Positions 9,201-11,505 of a DNA stretch of 11,505 bases are shown piece by piece (positions within the stretch are counted from its first letter, which is position 1; each line of letters begins with the position of its first letter). The notes under the pieces are model-generated. The model ran no database searches, had not been told where the DNA came from, and saw only the letters and a program-made list of their open reading frames with translations. Position numbers and translations under genes: made by a program. Where the stretch lies: assembly GCA_016199905.1 (NCBI GenBank), contig JACQFU010000338.1:1-11505 (forward strand), given 5' to 3'. Source of the DNA: Candidatus Wallbacteria bacterium. GTDB taxonomy: Bacteria > Muiribacteriota > UBA6191 > JACPRK01.

Positions 9201-9856
9201 AGTTGCAGTACAGCCAGTTGCTGGCGCTGGAAAACACGATCTTCGCCATCTGCTTGCGCATCCTGAGGACCAACCTGAAGCAGGAGATCAACAAGGAGGT
9301 CGTGAGCCGCTACTCGCCGGAGGTGCGCGAGCTGAAGTTGAAGCTGCGCGAGCACGTGTCGCCGGATATTCGGCAGGCCCTGACGGGCGAGGAGCAATCG
9401 CTGCGCGAGCAGGGCTTCCCGCCAGAGCTGGCGCAGGAACTGGCTGCTCTGCCCTACATGAAGCCCGTGCTGACAATGGTGCGCATTCGAGAGCAGGCCC
9501 AGACCTCGCTCGAGATGGTGGCGGGGCTTTGGTACCGTCTCGGCGACGAACTGTTCATCCATTATCTGGCCCACGCGGTGGAGCAAGTGGCGCTGCGCGA
9601 TGAGTGGGAGCGCGAACTGCAAGCCGCCGTGACGCGGGACCTGGCTCGATACCACAACCACCTGACGGCTCAGGTGCTGCAGACCCGCGAAGGCAAGGAG
9701 ACCATCGGCGAGACCCTCGAACGGTTCCTCAAGGACCGCAAGAAACCCTATGCGCGGCTGAAGGTCGGCGTCACGCGCTTGAAGAGCGCTGGCGTCCCGG
9801 GACTGGTTCCCGTGCAGGTGTTGAAAGAGAACTACGAAGAAATGCTTTCCAAGTGA
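6224..9856 (+). CDS. NAD-glutamate dehydrogenase, catalytic part (frameshifted)
   Basis: This is the catalytic remainder of the 180-kDa-class NAD-dependent glutamate dehydrogenase (Bac_GDH family). Conserved coding in this frame starts at about 6038, but the first ATG is at 6224. Two further ACT-like segments come first: RNYSIPVRDRVLARLRAEL with HVYMFGP, then VMLSDIMPILSNLGLMVVEE. The catalytic domain shows GGIRWSDRPDDFRTE (about 7468-7512) and KTQMVKNSVIVPVGSKGGF (7526-7582), whose lysines lie at 7526, 7541 and 7571. The nucleotide-binding part shows DKGTANMSDTAN and VGIGDMSGDVFGNGM (7964-8008). NGGIGTYIKSS and GEGGNLGVTQ follow, then a long helical C-terminal domain. No key motif is missing from this part. 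Both parts together span about 1570 codons, near the family's usual size of around 1600 less the missing segment. It is followed by the bS22-like gene 14 nt downstream. Confidence 0.88.
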   Translation: MSAEDGEEVLISLRPKPEKNRMSVAIRMPDRNYSIPVRDRVLARLRAELHPTVMREYHCYGEGGVSRLHVYMFGPRFPEDSRRLWQLGEELEDVVRTWQERLIISIDELWHGPTGKELSRVYANAFPPTYQASNSVESAIWDLRHLEQLTRVGPIQVGIFREKRQPDSGGETTEVRIYRREKVMLSDIMPILSNLGLMVVEERTAEVKLLAPGPAYIHAFQVRCGDGQPIPEDRMAPLSDYLKMVRLGLADSDPLNGLVLAAGVSWPAADLFIAYRNLMLQLRRTSSILAINEALLKYPLVTQSLYQLFDARFNPAHGDRRHGLLNSAREDTARHLEKVDSISADRVLRAMRDLIEATLRTNFHLEKKPEERCISLKIASGLVPDIPAPKPHCEIYVHAPGVEAVHLRGGKVARGGIRWSDRPDDFRTEILGLMKTQMVKNSVIVPVGSKGGFVLKRSFPDRKSTNEEMVRQYTVFMHGLLDLTDNMIQGKTVPPPGLVCHDEPDPYLVVAADKGTANMSDTANSISKSFGFWLGDAFASGGSAGYSHKAMGITARGGWECVKRHFREMGIDLETHEISCVGIGDMSGDVFGNGMLLSRKLKLLAAFDHRHIFIDPDPDPEANFLERERLFKLPVSSWADYNRELLSAGGGIFNRGEKRIVLSQEAQDLLGIEQEAVNGEELIRCILRCKCDLLWNGGIGTYIKSSRETNLDVGDKTNDDVRVNAAQVRALVIGEGGNLGVTQQGRIEYARKGGRINTDAIDNSGGVDCSDHEVNLKILFKLLLEEGLIRDEAERNRVLAELTDQVGAAVLQNNFLQSALLSMDEQRSKEDVEPFIGLIDFLVKRGLIDRDKDHVPSDEDLRASRTLGQAIPRPVLALLTGWAKKVLFDQILEGPLPDRDYYNKYFIEYFPCSVWERFGEVCLRHHLRREIIATNLANRVLNQAGVAFVHRLCQESGDDVAEVVRIYILITDLLEADRLRAEIHALDKKTPAKLQYSQLLALENTIFAICLRILRTNLKQEINKEVVSRYSPEVRELKLKLREHVSPDIRQALTGEEQSLREQGFPPELAQELAALPYMKPVLTMVRIREQAQTSLEMVAGLWYRLGDELFIHYLAHAVEQVALRDEWERELQAAVTRDLARYHNHLTAQVLQTREGKETIGETLERFLKDRKKPYARLKVGVTRLKSAGVPGLVPVQVLKENYEEMLSK

Positions 9857-9859
9857 CCG

Positions 9860-9867
9860 GGAGGTGA
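9860..9867 (+). promoter_or_regulatory. Perfect Shine-Dalgarno for the bS22-like gene
   Basis: GGAGGTGA matches eight contiguous bases of the 16S rRNA 3' end complement. GGAGG is followed by 6 nt and then the GTG at 9871. It starts 3 nt after the dehydrogenase stop codon (9854-9856), so the small gene can be translated efficiently from the same message. Confidence 0.8.
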
Positions 9868-9870
9868 ACC

Positions 9871-9963
9871 GTGTCCAGTGTCGTCAAGAAGCGCCGGAAG
9901 AAGATCCGCCGCCATAAGCACAAGAAGCTGCTCCGCAAGACTCGTCATCAGCGCAAGAAGTGA
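9871..9963 (+). CDS. bS22-like mini ribosomal protein (AURKAIP1/COX24 type)
   Basis: A 30-residue gene (GTG start, TGA stop) encoding a highly basic peptide: it begins MSSVVKKRRKKIRR and ends RKTRHQRKK. Seventeen residues are Lys or Arg and three are His. The pattern 'SVvKKRRKKi.rHKhKKLlRKtR' is that of the AURKAIP1/COX24 family, which includes the small ribosomal protein bS22 described from actinobacterial 30S subunits and mitochondrial relatives. The expected role is binding 16S rRNA within the small ribosomal subunit. Support for a real gene is the family-like sequence, the perfect Shine-Dalgarno GGAGGTGA 3 nt beyond the preceding stop, and the 14-nt distance from the dehydrogenase. It is probably cotranscribed with that gene. 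Low-complexity Lys/Arg sequence limits certainty about orthology, but chance occurrence of such a peptide behind such a ribosome site is unlikely. Confidence 0.85.
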   Translation: MSSVVKKRRKKIRRHKHKKLLRKTRHQRKK

Positions 9964-10209
9964 GTCGGGGCGTCGGGCCTCGAGCTTCACGCTGAAAGCG
10001 TTGCGCGAGCCGGCCGGACCGGGAACCAGACCCGGACGGCCGGCCTTGTCTGCATTCCCTGGAGCCTGCGCACCCGGTGATGGCTGCGCTTGCGACCCAA
10101 ACGTCGAACCGACAAGGGCGAACATCCTTCACTTGGAAAGGACCGGCTGGGCCCCCCAAGCGCTCTTTCGATTACCCGAAGCCCGTGGCCGCGCGCCAGC
10201 GCCTCCCTT
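9964..10209. other. Gene-free gap between convergent genes
   Basis: The 246 bp between the bS22-like stop and the end of the coiled-coil gene hold no frame I believe. Overlapping open frames on both strands here give Arg/Pro/Ser-rich nonsense with no ribosome site. The one notable element is the hairpin at 10009-10044. Confidence 0.6.
10009..10044 (+). terminator. GC-rich hairpin, possible terminator
   Basis: An outer stem of 8 bp (GCCGGCCG with CGGCCGGC), a small internal mismatch (GA against A), and an inner stem of 5 bp (CCGGG with CCCGG) close a 7-nt loop (AACCAGA). It lies 46 bp after the bS22-like stop and between convergent genes. The following TTGTCTG is only weakly T-rich, so this is not a textbook Rho-independent terminator. 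Because stems read the same on both strands it could serve both flanking genes. An extragenic palindrome is the alternative. Confidence 0.5.
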
Positions 10210-10590
10210 CTACTTTCCACCCTTCGCAGGCGGCGGCGCAGCGGGGTCGGGCGAGGGCGGCTCTTCTGCGCCCCCCTTGTGCCCGGGACCGGCGTTCTTC
10301 TCGTTGGCCTTCTTCAGCTCGTCCTCCAAACGCTTGCGTTCGGCCGTGTCTTCCCGGCGCTGTTGATCGAGCAACAAGACCAGTTGCGTGAATCGGGCGT
10401 CGAGCGACTGAAGCCGGGTTTGCAGCGAACCGACCTGATTCTGCAGGTTCGCGATATTATTTTCGACGAGCCCCAGACGGCGCTCGGCGTCGGTCACTCG
10501 CCAGTTCACCTGGCCGAGGTCCTGTGAAAAGCCGGTCGACTGAGCCAGAAGCAGACCAGCCAAGATGACGAGGAAGCTCGACGATCGCAT
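10210..10590 (-). CDS. Exported coiled-coil protein
   Basis: A 126-residue protein with no family I can name. Residues 1-23 are a signal peptide (MRSSS, hydrophobic 6-16, probable cleavage near SQ/D at 23-24); there is no lipobox cysteine. Residues 32-74 keep a perfect heptad pattern of hydrophobic positions (V32, A35, L39, V42, I46, L49, V53, L56, L60, L63, F67, L70, L74), and a charged helix runs on to about 97. The tail (100-126) is Gly/Pro/Lys-rich and probably disordered. It should form a periplasmic coiled-coil oligomer. The ATG at 10588-10590 has AGGAG 7 nt upstream. It is transcribed divergently from the secretin, 97 bp away, which suggests but does not prove a shared role in the secretion or pilus machine. 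A YbgF/CpoB- or Lpp-like structural role is possible; the TPR tail of CpoB is absent. Confidence 0.8.
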   Translation of the reverse strand: MRSSSFLVILAGLLLAQSTGFSQDLGQVNWRVTDAERRLGLVENNIANLQNQVGSLQTRLQSLDARFTQLVLLLDQQRREDTAERKRLEDELKKANEKNAGPGHKGGAEEPPSPDPAAPPPAKGGK

Positions 10591-10597
10591 CGCGTTT

Positions 10598-10602
10598 CTC
10601 CT
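10598..10602 (-). promoter_or_regulatory. Ribosome binding site of the coiled-coil gene
   Basis: On the minus strand this reads AGGAG, within CCCAGGAGAAACGCG directly before the ATG, spacing 7 nt. It fixes the start that places the signal peptide at the N-terminus. Confidence 0.65.
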
Positions 10603-10687
10603 GGGCGCGGGGTGCTGGATTCAGCCCTGCTGCGCGAGTTGCCGATGAAGGAGTGAGGGGGGAAGACCTTGCCGGGAGAAAGATAGC

Positions 10688-11505
10688 ATGTCGCTCATTC
10701 ACGCGCTAGCAGCGCTCTTGCTGGTTACGACGGTGGCCTGGGCCGAAGACTCCAAGGCGCCCGTCCCGCTCGACAAACCGGGCGAGGTCTCCATCACGAT
10801 CAAGGGTGCGCCCGTCCAGAGCGTCATCGAGACCATCGTGATGAACGGGAACTACGACTTCGTCACCTCCGGCGAGTTCGCCGACACGGTGAACCTGTCG
10901 CTCTCGGGCGTCTCCATCCAGGAGGCGCTGGATACTCTGACTCAGATCACCGGTCTGGAGTACCGCGTCGAAGGACGCATCATCACGCTCTTTGGCAAGA
11001 ACGCATCTTCGGAGTACACGCGCGTCTACAAGCTGGCTGTCGCCAGTGCGCAGCAGATTTCGCCCGAGCTGACGGCGCTGGTTGCCGCAGCTTCGGGAGG
11101 CGGCGGCGCCGGCGGCGGCGCGTCAGCGGGCGGCTCCTCCCTGGCCGCGCTGGCGGCGCAACCGTCGGCTGCGGGTGCCGCGGCCGGGGTAGCGCCGGTT
11201 CCGGGAGGCGGGGGCGTCATCGTGGATCGCGCGCACAATCAGCTCATCATCAGCACCCGGCCCAGCGTTCACCGCAAGATCGAGAGGGTCCTTCAAACCC
11301 TGGACGTGGCTCAGAAGGGCGAGATGACCAAGTTCCGCGTCTTCGAGCTCAAGTACATCACGGCCGACCTGGCCAAGAACGCCATCAAATTTCAGCTGCC
11401 GGGGTTCAACGACAACCAGTTCTTGGAGCTCTCGGGCAAGGGCGTCGTGATTCAGAGCCCGGCTGGTGGCGGCCTCGGAGGTCCTGGCGCAGCTGTCCCG
11501 CAAGC
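10688..11505 (+). CDS. Secretin (GspD/PilQ-type), N-terminal part, cut by window edge
   Basis: The visible 272 residues are the periplasmic N-terminus of a secretin, the outer-membrane ring channel of type II secretion and type IV pilus systems. A signal peptide spans 1-19 with an AWA/E cleavage motif. An STN/N0-type domain follows at about 33-105 (VSITIKGAPVQSVIETI, then GVSIQEALDTLTQITGLEY). A ring-building secretin N domain at about 110-207 ends in the characteristic VIVDRAHNQLIIS...HRKIERVLQTLDV. A second such domain opens at about 213 with FRVFELKYITADLAKNAI. The first N domain is interrupted by a Gly/Ala/Pro-rich segment (136-176). The pore domain lies beyond the window. The start is ATG 10688 with GGGAG 9 nt upstream. 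No stop is visible up to position 11505. Subtype (GspD versus PilQ) cannot be decided from this part; the N0 domain directly after the signal peptide with no AMIN domain leans to GspD-like. Confidence 0.85.
   Translation, partial: MSLIHALAALLLVTTVAWAEDSKAPVPLDKPGEVSITIKGAPVQSVIETIVMNGNYDFVTSGEFADTVNLSLSGVSIQEALDTLTQITGLEYRVEGRIITLFGKNASSEYTRVYKLAVASAQQISPELTALVAAASGGGGAGGGASAGGSSLAALAAQPSAAGAAAGVAPVPGGGGVIVDRAHNQLIISTRPSVHRKIERVLQTLDVAQKGEMTKFRVFELKYITADLAKNAIKFQLPGFNDNQFLELSGKGVVIQSPAGGGLGGPGAAVPQ

Noticed and set aside
8300..9661. Minus-strand open frame of 453 codons inside glutamate dehydrogenase
   Set aside because: The plus strand here carries clear conserved dehydrogenase sequence. 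The minus-strand product is Gln/Leu/Val/Ala-rich with no motif, a typical shadow.
9987..10220. Minus-strand open frame of 77 codons in the convergent gap
   Set aside because: Arg/Ser/Pro-rich, overlaps the end of the coiled-coil gene and the hairpin, no Shine-Dalgarno and no recognisable feature.
1..11505. CRISPR array, transposon ends, toxin-antitoxin or phage-defence cluster
   Set aside because: I found no regular direct repeats, no transposase or integrase motifs, and no small paired genes typical of such systems. The genes present are metabolic, ribosomal, envelope or repeat proteins.

Overview
The window is GC-rich bacterial chromosomal DNA. A secretin gene at the right edge implies a cell with an outer membrane. 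A large 180-kDa-class NAD-dependent glutamate dehydrogenase, a bS22-like mini ribosomal protein, and TPR and HEAT proteins carrying zinc-ribbon and Pro/Ala-rich linkers would fit a Myxococcota, Planctomycetota or related high-GC lineage. This is inference: no rRNA or other marker is present and I cannot name the organism. I see no mobile element, CRISPR array, tRNA, rRNA or recognisable defence system.

Layout. (1) Positions 19-4938, minus strand: a two-gene unit. A 1171-residue membrane-anchored TPR protein comes first, followed 30 bp later by a 457-residue protein with HEAT-like repeats, a CxxC...CxxC zinc ribbon and C-terminal membrane helices. Neither has a function I can name. (2) Positions 4939-5148: a divergent intergenic region with a good sigma-70-type promoter reading rightward and a small GGGCGG/CCGCCC palindrome. 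(3) Positions 5149-9856, plus strand: the glutamate dehydrogenase, split into two reading frames. The junction lies near 6030-6040, and a conserved segment of roughly 30 residues also appears to be missing there. (4) Positions 9871-9963: a 30-residue, extremely basic bS22 (AURKAIP1/COX24-type) protein that starts 14 nt after the dehydrogenase stop with a perfect Shine-Dalgarno sequence. (5) Positions 9964-10209: a gene-free gap with a strong GC-rich hairpin between convergent genes. (6) Position 10210 to the end: an exported coiled-coil protein (minus strand) divergent from a secretin (plus strand) that runs off the window.

How the genes work together. The dehydrogenase would feed glutamate carbon into the TCA cycle as 2-oxoglutarate, if it is intact in the cell. 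The bS22 gene behind it is probably read from the same transcript. The secretin would form the outer-membrane pore of a type II secretion or type IV pilus machine. The neighbouring exported coiled-coil protein is a candidate accessory factor by position only. The TPR-HEAT pair looks like a co-expressed envelope-associated pair of scaffold proteins. The observations most worth checking are the split dehydrogenase, the very short ribosomal gene, and the unusual domain order of the TPR and HEAT proteins.
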